64,000 bases of DNA from Periplaneta americana (taxonomy: Eukaryota; Arthropoda; Insecta; Blattodea; Blattidae), in assembly GCF_040183065.1 (NCBI RefSeq), contig NC_091120.1, positions 182,405,896 to 182,469,895 on the forward strand, in the 5' to 3' direction. Under the pieces are notes generated by a model, which was not told the origin of the DNA, ran no database searches, and saw only the letters and a program-made list of their open reading frames with translations. Numbering within the stretch: position 1 is the stretch's first letter; each line of letters opens with the position of its first letter. The translations under genes were made by a program, and so were the position numbers. Shown here one piece after another: positions 21,536 through 31,335 of this stretch.

Positions 21536-22844
21536 ATGGTTGAGTACACTTTAGAACAACGTATTTTTCTCTATGATGCGTATGTGAAATACTCTTCTGC
21601 AAGAAGGTGTCGAAGAGAATTTGAACATCGGTTTGCAGGTGTTCAAATTCCTAGCAGGTCAGCTATTCATGACCTTGTCAATAAAGTCAGATGTACAGGA
21701 TCTTTTTTGAACAAGAAACATGTTCAACAATGCCGTGTAATGACAGACGAGAAGTTTAATGAAGTAGGGGCCTGGTTAGAGCACTCACCTCGCAAATCAT
21801 TGCGACATTTAGCACAAGAAGTTAACATTTCCAAGACGTCAGCATTTGTAGCAATGAAACTTCTGAAACTTAACCCATACAGGGTAACTGTAGTTCATGC
21901 TTTACAACCACAAGATCCTGTAAGTAGGGTTAATTATTGCAATTGGTTTGTGCAGTCTGTTCATAATGGCGACGTGGACCCACTTTTAACATTCTCCACT
22001 GAAGAAGTGTGGTTTCATCTTCACGGTCACTTTTCTACTCAGAACAACAGATACTGGGCTACCGAAAATTCCCATATTATTCATGAAGTTCCTCACCACG
22101 CTGCAAAGGTTGGGGTTTGTGCAGTGAGTGCAAGTAGAATTATCGATCCCATATTTTTCGACACAACAGTTGATTCACACGTTTATTTTTTTTATTTTAG
22201 TAGGTTATTTTACGACACTTTATCAACAGCTTAGGTTATTTAGCGTCTGAATGAGATGAAGGTGATAATGCCGGTGAAATGAGTCCAGGGTCCAGCACCG
22301 AAAGTTACCCAGCATTTGCTCATATTGGGTTGAGGGAAAACCCCAGAAAAAACCTCAACCAAGTAACTTGCCCCGACCGGGAATCAAACCCAGGCCACCT
22401 GGTTTCGCGGCCAGACGCGCTAACCGTTACTCCACAGGTGTGGACTCACACGTTTATGTAACTTCAATTTTAAATAATTTTTTTCCGCAACTAACAAGAA
22501 ATGAACAACTGAGTGGCTGGTTTCAGCAGAATTCAGCTACAGCGCACACTACTGCGAATTCTATGCATGAATTGCGAAGTGTGTTTGGTGACAGAAGAAT
22601 TAGTCGAGGATTGTGGCCACCTCGTTCTCCTGACTTATCTCCTTGCAATTTTTATTTATGGGGAACGTTAGAGAATAAAGTGTATGCATCAAATTCGCAC
22701 ACGTTACAAGAATTGAAGGACATCATCACGAGAGAAATACAGGCAATCAGTCAACATGAACTTTTGCAAGTGAACCAGAATTGTTTTCGGAAATATAGGG
22801 AATGTGTTCGAGTTGAAGGTCATCACTTTCAACATCTGTTGTGA
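21536..22844 (+). pseudogene. DUF4817/DDE transposase, split by a SINE and catalytically degenerate
   Basis: From the ATG at 21536 the ORF starts MVEYTLEQRIFLYDAYVKY, a DUF4817 helix-turn-helix domain (residues about 1-60), followed by a second HTH (KSLRHLAQEVNISKTS) and the DDE domain. The SINE at 22187-22445 interrupts it after about residue 216; the frame resumes as FFPQLTRNEQLSGWFQQNSA and runs to the stop at 22842-22844. All three catalytic acidic positions look altered: Glu in FSTEEVWF where FSDEAWF is usual, Asn in FQQNSATAH for Asp, and Asn in SPCNFYLWG for Asp. Apart from the insertion the reading frame is open, so loss of catalysis preceded decay of the frame or followed by drift. 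Confidence 0.85.
22187..22445 (-). mobile_element. tRNA-derived SINE, family B, nested, with 12-bp TSD
   Basis: Flanked by tcacacgtttat at 22175-22186 and 22446-22457, a perfect 12-bp duplication. On the minus strand the tRNA-like head is GTAACGGTTAGCGCGTCTGG (A-box region), then GGTTTGATTCCC-type B box, followed by a body with a conserved gggttgagggaaaacccc (plus strand) and an A-rich tail. Other copies: 24978-25109 and 52882-53125. Confidence 0.9.
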
Positions 22845-23342
22845 TCCAGATAAGCCTAATGTTAGTAGAGTAGTCAGTATTCCGTACCCATGACTTGCCG
22901 GTCGTTTACGTGTAACTCTGGCGGCAGGCACACCAATCTTCACCCAGTCCAAGGCCGCCGCGGAACGGTCCGGCCAAGCTATGAACGCACTGTACTTTGT
23001 ATAAAGAGAAAGTGAAAATAGACATTTAACACTCAAGTTTTCTAATGAACACAATTTTTTTCTACACACGTCTAATAATAGAACTGGTTCTTAGTTGAGT
23101 TACACTTTTATAACATTTTTTAATATGTCAAAAGCGAGGGCCCAACATGAAAATATATTATGTCTTAAAACAGCAAGTAACTTTGACGTGCTTTGTTAGG
23201 ATTTTAAGTGTGCTTACAATTTTTCGGAAGTTTTTCCACCAACTTTGATAAAGATGCTGCAAAGAGAGTTAGTGTGATTACTTTAAAGATAGAAAGGCAC
23301 CCTGAAACCAACCAAGCGCATGTGTGAGTATTTAAATGGTAC

Positions 23343-23447
23343 CTGGTACAAAATTCGGCTTCTCTAATTCTCTCTTGAAGCCGAATGTGAACTTGGGAGC
23401 ACTGTCATAAGCCTTCTCAGATGTCTGGAGATTGTATTCACCAGGTC
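23343..23447 (-). CDS. Internal exon of an ODF3/CIMAP1-like SHIPPO-repeat protein
   Basis: On the minus strand the exon runs from acceptor aaaccag|GA to donor GTACCAG|gtacca, 105 bp, phase 1 in and phase 1 out. It encodes PGEYNLQTSEKAYDSAPKFT, FGFKRELEKPNFVP and the first base of a Gly codon. The pattern PG-x-Y ... SAPKFTFG ... PG is one SHIPPO (sperm-tail PG-rich) unit of about 35 residues. It joins in frame to the exon at 477-610 (Gly across the junction) and accepts the G from 26550-26657. Only the PG frame and the APKF(T)FG core are shared with the duplicated exons to its right, so it is an older repeat. The intron to the next exon is nearly 23 kb and full of transposons. Confidence 0.8.
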
Positions 23448-23910
23448 CTGGTTTAGACAAAAATAAAACATTTTATACATTGAATTTACGATTTATGTTT
23501 GTATATTCTCATATAGCTTCCTTTAATATTAACTAAAATCAAAATCGAGCGAAGCTCTTAAGACGCTTTTGAAGTTCAGCCCACCCAAAAAAATAAAACT
23601 GATTTATTGTTCTTAGTAATAGTACACCTAAAAGTTTGTAATAACAATATAACGTAATACTTGGTTGCACTCCAATCTTTTCATATATTAAGTCCACTGT
23701 TGGCAGTCATTACAGTAGGAAGAGAGCAGTGGGAGCCGCGAGGCTTAAGGGAAAAAGCCTCTAAAGGCATGGCCATGGATATGCGAAACTTACTGAGTTT
23801 CCCGTAACACATGCTAGAGGCACTAATGTAGAAATTGATCTTTCTGCCACCTGTTGGGCAAAGGAGAAGTTATTACATCTAGCAGCAAACCAAGTAGCGA
23901 AAATAAAAAC
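23448..23910. other. Intron sequence without recognisable features
   Basis: No ORF or delimited repeat seen. The block tagcagcaaaccaagtagcga at 23879-23899 has a similar direct copy at 24208-24226, just outside the other end of the element at 23911-24196. Confidence 0.4.
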
Positions 23911-24196
23911 TAATTGAGGACCGTTTTTGCAAAACTTGCTAACTGAAAAAACTAAATTTTACAGGAGAGACAAAACACTATAGTAAGCAAGTTTTGCTGT
24001 ACGGCTTACTTATAGCAGAAAGCAAGTTTTGAAAAAACGATCACAATTTGACACACTACAATGAAGAGAAATAACCCAATTTTACTAAGACGCCTTGAAC
24101 ATCATGTAGAGGCCTGCCTTATGTTAACGAATCCATCAAAATCTCAATTTTGCAAATTTTGCAGTTAGCAACTTTTGCAAAAACGGTCCTCAATTA
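23911..24196. mobile_element. Short element with 36-bp terminal inverted repeats
   Basis: The left end taattgaggaccgtttttgc and the inverted right end taattgaggaccgtttttgc match over 20 bases and continue (aaaacttgctaactg against aaaagttgctaactg). The interior has two copies of agcaagttttg. About 286 bp, non-coding; superfamily not assigned. Confidence 0.7.
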
Positions 24197-24566
24197 CTCC
24201 ATGTATTTAGCAGCACATCTGGTGACGAAAATGTTAAACTATGTAGAAAGTATTCCCTCTCACTCTCATCGATATTCAAAACTAACCCAATTTAAAATAA
24301 AACATTTACATTTTTATTCTTCACAGCATCTTCCACTGAAAATTCTTACCAGAGCCAACAGGAAGATAAAAGAGACGATCTATTTTACACTACCCAATTA
24401 AAATATAACCAGAGACAGAAAATAAAGCAAAAGGTTAGATAATTCGGATTGTATTCTTTGGGTATTTAGTGTACAGTGCAATGGAAAAGTCTGCAAAAAC
24501 TACTCAAATAGTTCAATTTATTATATTACTATTACTTTATAATACATTCAACAACACTATTTTACA

Positions 24567-24571
24567 GCGCA

Positions 24572-24632
<61 letters not shown>
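24567..24632. repeat. Compound (ACGC)n-(AC)n microsatellite
   Basis: About six acgc units grade into about 20 ac units, directly abutting the perfect hairpin at 24631. Confidence 0.95.
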
Positions 24633-24635
<3 letters not shown>

Positions 24636-24694
24636 ATCACTTCGATGACATGTTGTTAGACTACTCTAACAACATGTCATCGAAGTGATCACGT
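24631..24694. repeat. Perfect 30-bp stem hairpin with 4-nt loop
   Basis: acgtgatcacttcgatgaca at 24631 and onward to ttgttaga is followed by loop ctac and the exact 30-bp reverse complement ending at 24694. No mismatch in either arm. It immediately follows the AC repeat. It could be a template-switch product, a foldback or a library/assembly artefact. Confidence 0.9.
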
Positions 24695-24977
24695 GAACTA
24701 TTCTTAACATATTATGTATTTTATATATTTTATCCTTAAGTTGTGTTTTATGTAGTTTTATTAACAGCATCCATAATGTTCATGAATGTTCCAATCCCAC
24801 AGTTATGTAGGTCTATTTAAATGTAATAGGCATTCGCATTTGAAAATGGTACACACGTACTGAAAACGTTAATGCTATAAATGTAATACTAGATAAGCAC
24901 GGACTGTTTAATTTATTCAATATACTTAAGATTATAACTTGCTTATCGGAAACTTCTTACATAATGAAAATACCTAA

Positions 24978-25109
24978 CATTTGCTCATATTGGGTTGAGG
25001 GAAAACCCCGGAAAAAACATCAACCAGGTAACTTGCCCCGACCGGGAATCGAACCCGGGCCACCTGGTTTCGCGGCCAGACGCGCTAACCGTTACTCCAC
25101 AGGTGTGGA
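24978..25109 (-). mobile_element. SINE family B, truncated copy
   Basis: Matches the tRNA-like head and proximal body of the copy at 22187-22445 (gggttgagggaaaaccccgg, cgggaatcgaacccgggcc, gcgctaaccgttactccaca) but lacks the distal body. The B box is intact here, so this copy is less diverged in the head. Confidence 0.85.
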
Positions 25110-25647
25110 CGACAGTCTGTAGTCATAAGATTTTGTGACTTCAGCAAATAAGCAGTGGCACACTCAAGACTGTTCACTAAGGCATAGAAGTTCATAAATG
25201 TCGCACCATGTCATAAAGACAGCACAGAAATACAGCTCTTGTTTCTGGTGGGTGAACAGATGATGTTTCGCAACAGATCTTACCATAATGAAGTGTAAAT
25301 TAAGTTTTCTGTTCAAAGCGCCAGCCACCAACTCAAATATATATGAAGTGTAACACATGTCACACCATTTCGAAAATATAAAGCGTATTTTGTATTATTT
25401 TCCTGACAACTAAATTCTGGTCATCAGAGCATACTGTATAGGAATAAAACAAAATCTGCTATGCTTGAAATAGAAAAGAGAGACATTATACTGTATTTTT
25501 TATATTCTGTCAAAGAAAGCATGTCTCACTGACAAATAATTTCTAAGTAGACCTATTATCGATTCAGGAATGCACTTCCAGGCATGAATTTCCAATTACA
25601 AAATTCTAGTTTCGTTACCATAATCATCTAAGTTAGTGTGTGACAAC
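25110..25647. other. Intron sequence without recognisable features
   Basis: Nothing recognisable; the small minus ORF at 25164-25358 has no family signal. Confidence 0.4.
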
Positions 25648-26374
25648 TAGGGCTAGATTTTGATGAAATTGCATCTTTTTTCTAGTAAGCCAGAAACATA
25701 GCTGCTTTAGTATTTATATGTTATGTGATAAACTGAGTGTTTTAAGACATATTTGTTAGGGCATCTTTTTTTGCATTTTTTGCCTGTTTCAACTCATAAG
25801 ATCATTTTTTGTTTTATTCGGTCATTTTTTAGGCATTTTCATTTAATTTTGGTCATAAATCCCCATTATTAATGTAAAATAATGTTTATTTTCTTTGATA
25901 TTTTCTTTACATATTTTGTCCATTAATACCCATTATTTTGTATAATATTTTAATCGTTTTTCCGCACAAATATTGCCATTTTAACGTAGTACACCCCATG
26001 TAATGGATCAGTCCAACCACCCCTTCAATATAGACTCCTCTATACCTGCTAGTTCCGGATAAGAGTGGCCCTGTGGTAGACTACATGGAAACTAAAAGTA
26101 AAGTAAATCCATGGTGCTACAGCCCATGAAGGGCCAAGACCGACCAGATGACTGCTGACTTCACGTCCACATGCCGATGCAGAGGTGAACGATCATACAT
26201 GGAAACTACATCAGGTAAAATAATTAAAGTGTACGACTTAGAAAAAATTATGTAAAATTTAATTTAGTTACTAGTCTAAGTATTAAGTAGTACAAAACCT
26301 CTTTTTTAGGTTATAAATGCATTGTTTTTAGGACATTTTTTCATGATTTATAGGTCATCAAAATCCTAGCCCTA
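25648..26374. mobile_element. AT-rich hAT-like non-autonomous element, copy 1
   Basis: The ends TAGGGCTAGATTTTGATGA and, inverted, TAGGGCTAGGATTTTGATGA match with one indel. Flanks gtgacaac and g(ac)tgacaac suggest an 8-bp duplication later altered by two bases. The interior is rich in gcattttt/ggtcattttt motifs. The copy at 46585-47592 has the same design and an exact 8-bp TSD. A SINE is nested at 26095-26196. Confidence 0.7.
26095..26196. mobile_element. Short SINE-like repeat with 12-bp TSD
   Basis: Perfect direct repeats acatggaaacta at 26083-26094 and 26197-26208 flank 102 bp containing acagcccatgaagggccaag and cacatgccgatgcagaggtg. It shares this core with 4671-4940. It is nested in the hAT-like element. 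Confidence 0.85.
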
Positions 26375-26549
26375 GACTGACAACTAATTTGAATCACTCA
26401 GCATGTGTTATATCTAAACATTTATTGCGATTAAAAACACATAAACACGCATGTAAACTAATTCTCGAAATCATCTAACCACAGTAACCTGCAACTAAAA
26501 CTGATATGAACATATAACCAATGCATGCAAAATATGAACAAAACAGTAC

Positions 26550-26657
26550 CTGGTGTTTGGTCTGGCTTTTCCATTTCTCTCCTCTGGCCAAATGAATATT
26601 TTGGAGATCTATCATGGGTAGCTCTATCTGACATCTCAGGCCAATAATCTCCAGGTG
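26550..26657 (-). CDS. SHIPPO-repeat exon, duplicated copy 1 (intact)
   Basis: Minus-strand exon from acceptor atctag|CA to donor ACACCAG|gtactg, 108 bp, phase 1 both sides. It encodes PGDYWPEMSDRATHDRSPKY, SFGQRREMEKPDQTP and one base of the next codon. This is one sperm-tail PG-rich repeat (PG-x-Y ... SPKYSFG ... PG). It is about 92% identical to the exon at 29505-29612; differences give DYW/AYW, DRS/DSS and RRE/RTQ changes. Because the exon is symmetrical in phase, any number of copies can be spliced without shifting the frame. The upstream junction G|CA would give Ala, the downstream junction G|GA gives Gly. Flanking intron sequence is shared with the other copies. Confidence 0.8.
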
Positions 26658-27012
26658 CTAGATTAGAGATAAAACATCCCGTATATTAATCAAATAGGTG
26701 AAAAATTCACTGTAGAAGCCTACTGGAGCATTTTACATTTCACAGTTTATGTTATATGTTAATGGAGTAATGATTTACGATATCTTCTTAATTTACATAT
26801 ACTAGTATTTATTGCATTCGCAGGTTTGATTTAAAAGGAAGCAATACAACATTCTGAAAATACATGGCTCCTCAGAAGTGAATATCAATGCATTCTAAAA
26901 CATATTCTTTCGTTAAAGTTCCAAAAATATTGTACTGCTTCTCTTCTAGAAAAGGAAATCGCATATGAATGCATTACAAAAAGTAAATTCGTTGGGCACA
27001 CTTTGAAACATA
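26658..27012. other. Intron sequence duplicated with the exon
   Basis: 26680-26820 (for example cactgtagaagcctactgga and tggagtaatgattt) aligns with 30205-30325, right of the exon at 29505-29612. The duplication unit is thus the exon plus flanking intron. Confidence 0.7.
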
Positions 27013-28143
27013 CAGGCTATTCTATCTCAAATCGACCGAAATATAGAGAAAATTGACCTTGCAATTTTTAAATACAATGAAACTTTTTCTGTCTGTTGAC
27101 AACTGTGATACAATGCTTTGTGCAAAGTTTGAGGCATCAGAACTTCATAGTGTTTAAATAAAAAATATTTTAATTTATCGTATTTTCATCAAATTAGCAA
27201 CTTTAAACTGTTGTGGCTCCGAAACCCTTTCACCCAATGATCAAAATCATGGTTTATTTTGATGCTGAGAAATTAAAGTTTATATTGACATTTAAACAGT
27301 TTTTCTTACTTCTTATGGAATTGGAGAAATTTAGATTTTTCTTCATTAAGATGCCTTTGACCACCAAAAAAATATTTTAAAAATATATGGTTAGATTCCG
27401 TATTGAAAGTACAAATAAACACATATTTTTTACTGGTGCACCGTTGATAAGAAAGTATTGAAAATATCAAATAAAGAAAATAAATAGTATGCGCTTGAAG
27501 TAACCAGCTGACTGTGAGGCGGGAGCTAGCCGATGCAACCAAGGCCAGGAGACAAACACATAGCGCATAGCTGGGCTAGCTTTATCACAAGTTTTCATAA
27601 ACACAGGAGTAAAATGATGTCCAACACTCGCTTATCTTCAGCTCTTGGCCAGTGTGTGCAGTACTACACCGTACAAGTCTAGGGGTGTGAAAATAATTTA
27701 TTTAATACCTCGAAACTTATTGTAGAGCCACTAAGCAAACAATGCCCAATCCCTATTAATAATGCAAGGTTTTTTCCTCAATATTTTTTACATTTTTACA
27801 AATTGGCAAAAAGCCTAAAAGCAAGTAAAATCAGATTTTCTCTCTCTCTGTATACAATAAAAATAAGGGTTACTTCTTAACATAACCTACCATTTGCCAG
27901 CTTCAAAATGAGCTCCCGTTCAATGTTCTGCAGTAAATGGTTCCAGTTCTGAGTGCTGAAAGAGGTTTGTTTTTTTTATAAAATACGCTAAATTTGTCGC
28001 TCAATAGTACGAAAACCGTTTGACTTTCGATAGTATATTTTTGAAAATGCACTGTCCTCAGCACCTTGTATAAATAGGGAAAAAATTAGAGTATTAAAAA
28101 AATGCGAGGTTTTTTACTGATCGATTTCATATGGAATAGCCCG
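27013..28143. mobile_element. Unclassified element with GGCTATTC inverted ends
   Basis: The left end CAGGCTATTCTATCTCAAAT and the inverted right end CGGGCTATTCCATATGAAAT, with ta on both sides (27011-27012, 28144-28145), bound about 1.13 kb. The inner sequence is AT-rich and non-coding. TA duplication suggests Tc1/mariner-like mobilisation, but the ends fit no family I can name. Confidence 0.6.
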
Positions 28144-28509
28144 TACATACTGAACACATTTTTCTCAAAACTTAGGAGTCTAACTTAAATCCAGCCATGT
28201 TCTCAGTTGGAGGTTGTGCATGCAAATAAAATCTGGTTATTAAGTTTTCATGTGAATAATGCTACATGCACTCACAATGGTCCAGACGTTGCAACAGATA
28301 AATTGGGGTATAAGTGTAACAAAGAGAGAGATGAAGTAATTTTATTTTACTACACTTCCTCACATTTTGTACTTATATTTTCAATTATTATATCACCACC
28401 CCCCACAGCCGCCATCCCCACTACCACCACCATTATCAGAACTTGAAAAAAACATTCATCTGCTCGTCTATAAAGTGTGAAAAGTTTTATTTGATGAGTG
28501 AAAATAGTA

Positions 28510-29155
28510 CATTATGCAACGAGCCTATAATGGTAGTAATTAAGACGCGAGTATGTTTATGAAATGAGTGCGAGTTTCATAATTTTCATACGAGCGTCTT
28601 AATTACCATTATAGTCAAGTTTCATACGACTTTTTATGCTCGACCATATTTCTAACTTGAAATTATTCAGAAGTATTCATTTTATTCTTATATGACTGAG
28701 GAGTGGAACTGACCTTGTGCAATATCTCGTAAATTGTGAGATGTGCGCAGACGCGAAAGTATTGATTTTTTCCGAGGAACAAATGTCCACATTGACCTTG
28801 ATATAATCTAGAGAGTAAAATAAACATTAACCTTGATATAACCTTGAAATTGGTTTAGACATTGAAAAACGAGATGACAAATTGAATTTATTTGAATATT
28901 ATTTACAATTAACGCTAATTATTATAGTAACAGAACATAACCTTCTGCGACAGTATTGGATTTCCAGCCTCCGTGACATTTCGCTAGTTGTCTTTCAATT
29001 GCATATCCGAGAATAATCGATACTTGCGCTTTCATATTGCTACAATGGTGCTTTCTGATTGGTGGAACACCTGAACTTTAATGAATAGGTGTACTTTAAT
29101 GAGGTCCATTAAAGGGCTGCTACCAGGTGTATAATTACTACATTTCGGCATGGTC
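28510..29155 (-). mobile_element. Repeat family carrying a tyrosine-recombinase-like C-terminal motif, copy 1
   Basis: This is an inverted relative of 41876-42530. On the minus strand it starts tgctcgaccatgccgaaatg and ends ttataggctcgttgcataat. Its minus frame near 28930-29010 encodes AIERQLAKCHGGWKSNTVAE followed by GYV. Such HGGWKS-x-TVAEGY strings resemble the H/W box and nucleophilic Tyr of Crypton/Ngaro-type tyrosine recombinases; the assignment is inference. No earlier recombinase residues (R, H-x-x-R) were seen. Confidence 0.55.
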
Positions 29156-29267
29156 GAGCACAAAAAAATATGATTTTATAATTGTGCTTCTATGGTTCGA
29201 TCATGCTGACTAGTGAATTTTTTGTCTAACTGGTGAGCAACCATAAAATTTTTAAAGCCCTGATTAT

Positions 29268-29271
29268 TATT

Positions 29272-29318
<47 letters not shown>

Positions 29319-29319
29319 A
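29268..29319. repeat. Trinucleotide (ATC)n microsatellite
   Basis: About 17 atc units, preceded by attatt. Confidence 0.95.
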
Positions 29320-29504
29320 TTACTGAAGTCAAATGTTCAAAGTACCTGCGACCAAATATATATTATATGAAATTTGTCACACACTCTCGAAAACATAGTT
29401 TTAACAAACTCTAGAAATAAAAAATTCATCTAATTACAGTAACCTGTAACAAAAATTGAAATGAACCAATAGCCAATGCATGCAAAGTTTAAACAGAATA
29501 GTAC

Positions 29505-29612
29505 CTGGTGTTTGGTCCGGCTTTTCCATTTGTGTCCTCTGACCAAATGAATATTTTGGAGAACTATCGTGGGTAGCTCTATCCGACATCTCAGGCCAAT
29601 AAGCTCCAGGTG
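29505..29612 (-). CDS. SHIPPO-repeat exon, duplicated copy 2 (intact)
   Basis: Minus-strand exon from acceptor aactag|CA to donor ACACCAG|gtacta, 108 bp, phase 1 both sides. It encodes PGAYWPEMSDRATHDSSPKY, SFGQRTQMEKPDQTP and the first base of the next codon. It is the close paralogue of 26550-26657; the acceptor, donor and 60-80 bp of intron on each side also align (gcctgcaac/taacctgtaac, aatgcatgcaaagttt). Splicing to 26550-26657 yields a tandem pair of almost identical SHIPPO repeats in the encoded protein. Both could also be alternatives of one another. No stop or frameshift. Confidence 0.8.
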
Positions 29613-29999
29613 CTAGTTCAGAGACAAACAAAACATCCCGTATATTATCAGTTCGATGTAGTGCATACAGCTAAATTTGAACAGGTATGGTACCTGGAGG
29701 TTCCATACGTGTATATTTTTTTTAAATTTGGTTTGAATGAAGCTCTGTTGTGTAGTCCTTACTTCCCCCCCCCCCTTTGTACGTAGAAAATATTTCATAT
29801 ACAACAGACTCTTGCTAATCCGGCCATTCCTTGCAAAGTGTTGTTAGGTTATGGAAAATATAAAGTGAAAATGATTACATTCCAATGTGAGTCAAAAAGC
29901 TACTAGATTTAAATATATTATATGAAAAATGATGCAATCTCCATAAAGGAAAAAGCATGAAGAAGTTAGTAGGAATGTGTGTACAAATGTTTTATGTTT
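29613..29999. other. Intron sequence with a possible exon relic near 29690
   Basis: 29661-29710 (agctaaatttgaacaggtat then ggtacctggaggttccat) aligns with the left flank of the decayed exon at 31238, and ggtacctgg resembles the donor side of the repeat exon. It breaks down after about 25 bp. A C run lies at 29766-29775. Confidence 0.4.
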
Positions 30000-30175
30000 T
30001 ATTTAACGACACTCGCAACTGTCGAGGTTATATCAGCATCACTGGTGTGCCGGAATTTTGTCCCGCATAAGTTCTTTTATATGCCAGTAAATCTACTGAC
30101 ATAAGCCTGTCGCATTTAAGCACACTTACCTGGCCATCGACCTGGCCTGGGATCGAACTCGCAACCTTTTATGGT
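30000..30175 (-). mobile_element. tRNA-derived SINE, family A, second copy
   Basis: Matches 12058-12250 over its body and B box (tttatttaacgacactcgca, ggaattttgtcccgca, gggatcgaactcgcaacc). The A-box side is missing, so the copy is truncated in the tRNA-like head. Confidence 0.8.
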
Positions 30176-30485
30176 TGTATTGTTATCAGCACATATTTAA
30201 CATGAAAAAATCACTGTAGAAGCCTACTGGAGCATTTTACATTTTATAGTTACGTTGTATGTTCATGGAGTAATGATTTTTAAAGAGTTTCTTTTTAATG
30301 TACATAGGCTAATTTTAATCACTCTGTGCATGTAATATTTAAATATTTAACTTGCTGTAAATAAATAAAAAAACACATACATGCAAAACTAGGCCAGAAG
30401 GAGTGTTTTAACAAACTCTCGAAATAAAAATTTCATCGCCTGCAACTAAAATTGAAATGCATGCAGAGTTTCAACAGAATAGTAC
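30176..30485. other. Intron sequence duplicated with the SHIPPO exons
   Basis: 30205-30325 aligns with 26690-26820; 30400-30485 aligns with the sequence left of the exons at 26550 and 29505. It marks the boundary of the exon-plus-intron duplication units. Confidence 0.65.
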
Positions 30486-30592
30486 CTGGTGTTTGGTCCG
30501 GTTTTTCCATTTGTGTTTTCAGGCCAAATGAGAATTTTGGAGAACTATCATGGGTAGCTCTATCCGACATCTCAGGCAATAATCTCCAGGTG
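30486..30592 (-). pseudogene. SHIPPO-repeat exon, duplicated copy 3, one-base deletion
   Basis: Minus-strand sequence with intact acceptor (aactag|CA) and donor (CACCAG|gtacta), but 107 bp instead of 108: one C is missing (caggcaat here, caggccaat in copies 1 and 2). This shifts the frame after PGDY and brings a stop within about 20 codons. Past the deletion the original frame is otherwise clean (PKFSFGLKTQMEKPDQTP), with only ordinary substitutions. So the deletion is either very recent or a sequencing error, in which case this would be a third working repeat exon. Confidence 0.75.
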
Positions 30593-31237
30593 CTAGTTAA
30601 GAGACAAACAAAACGTCCTATATGTTTATCTTATGTGCACCAAAAGTGTAGTGTACCTATCCAATGTGGAAGGGGACCGATGCACCAAAATTTAAGAGAT
30701 GGTTCAAAATATTAAATATAACAAAATGTTTACTATACTTTCTCTGGGATGAAACACTATTAAGCTGGAAAAAAAAAGGTCTTTGCCCAATGTCTGGAGT
30801 GCTTTATTGCGATAATAGCCCAAGAGAAATGGCTGATTGTTATACAAGCAGATAGGTAAAAATAATCTGAATGGTTGGTATCTTGAGTTTTTTTTTTTTT
30901 TGCAAATTAAACCATTTTGCCATGAATTTAAATATAATATTTGCGAAAATCGTTCAAATAAATCTTGCAACATAGCACACTGTTGCGTGTCACCAAGAGA
31001 TGGGGGGAGGGGGAGATAAGACATGAGTGATCACACTTGCTAGAGTTATTGCAGTTGCCGTGATGTTGCCAAATGTTTCATAGAAACGTAACGATTTCCT
31101 GTAAAACAGTGAATGTTAGAAAAAAACTTATTTAGATTTCTCAAAACCTCTCATGATTTATTACCAGTTTCATTTTGGTGCAGTGGTTACCATCTATCCT
31201 GTATGTAGCTAAATTTAAACAGGTTAGGCCTATGACA
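30593..31237. other. Intron sequence without recognisable features
   Basis: Includes a T run at 30890-30901. Reading frames here have no family signal. 31185-31230 aligns with 29650-29700, left-flank intron of the repeat exon family. Confidence 0.45.
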
Positions 31238-31335
31238 CCTAGAATTTCGCTTAGTTTCTCCATCTGTGTTTTGAATTACGAGAATTATCACGAATAGCCT
31301 TATCAGACATCTCACAGCAGTAATTGCCCGACACT
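31238..31335 (-). pseudogene. Decayed SHIPPO-repeat exon, copy 4
   Basis: Aligned with copies 1-3, the minus strand still reads CEMSDKAIRDNSRN and KHRWRN before a stop. About 12 bp covering the KYSFG core are missing, and the acceptor AG has been lost (tgtcggg in its place). A weak donor (ctag|gtgtca) remains. It shows that the exon family expanded more than once and that older copies decay. Confidence 0.6.

Larger units (their letters stand above)
21339..22992 (+). mobile_element. DUF4817-type Tc1/mariner transposon, interrupted by a SINE
   Basis: The element is flanked by TA at 21337-21338 and 22993-22994. The terminal inverted repeats are about 80 bp and similar throughout: both contain ggccttggactgg, and outer ends read CAGTGCATTTGTAGCTCGG and, inverted, CAGTGCGTTCATAGCTTGG. 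Without the 259-bp SINE and its duplicated 12-bp target the element would be about 1.38 kb. It carries one broken transposase gene. Confidence 0.88.
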
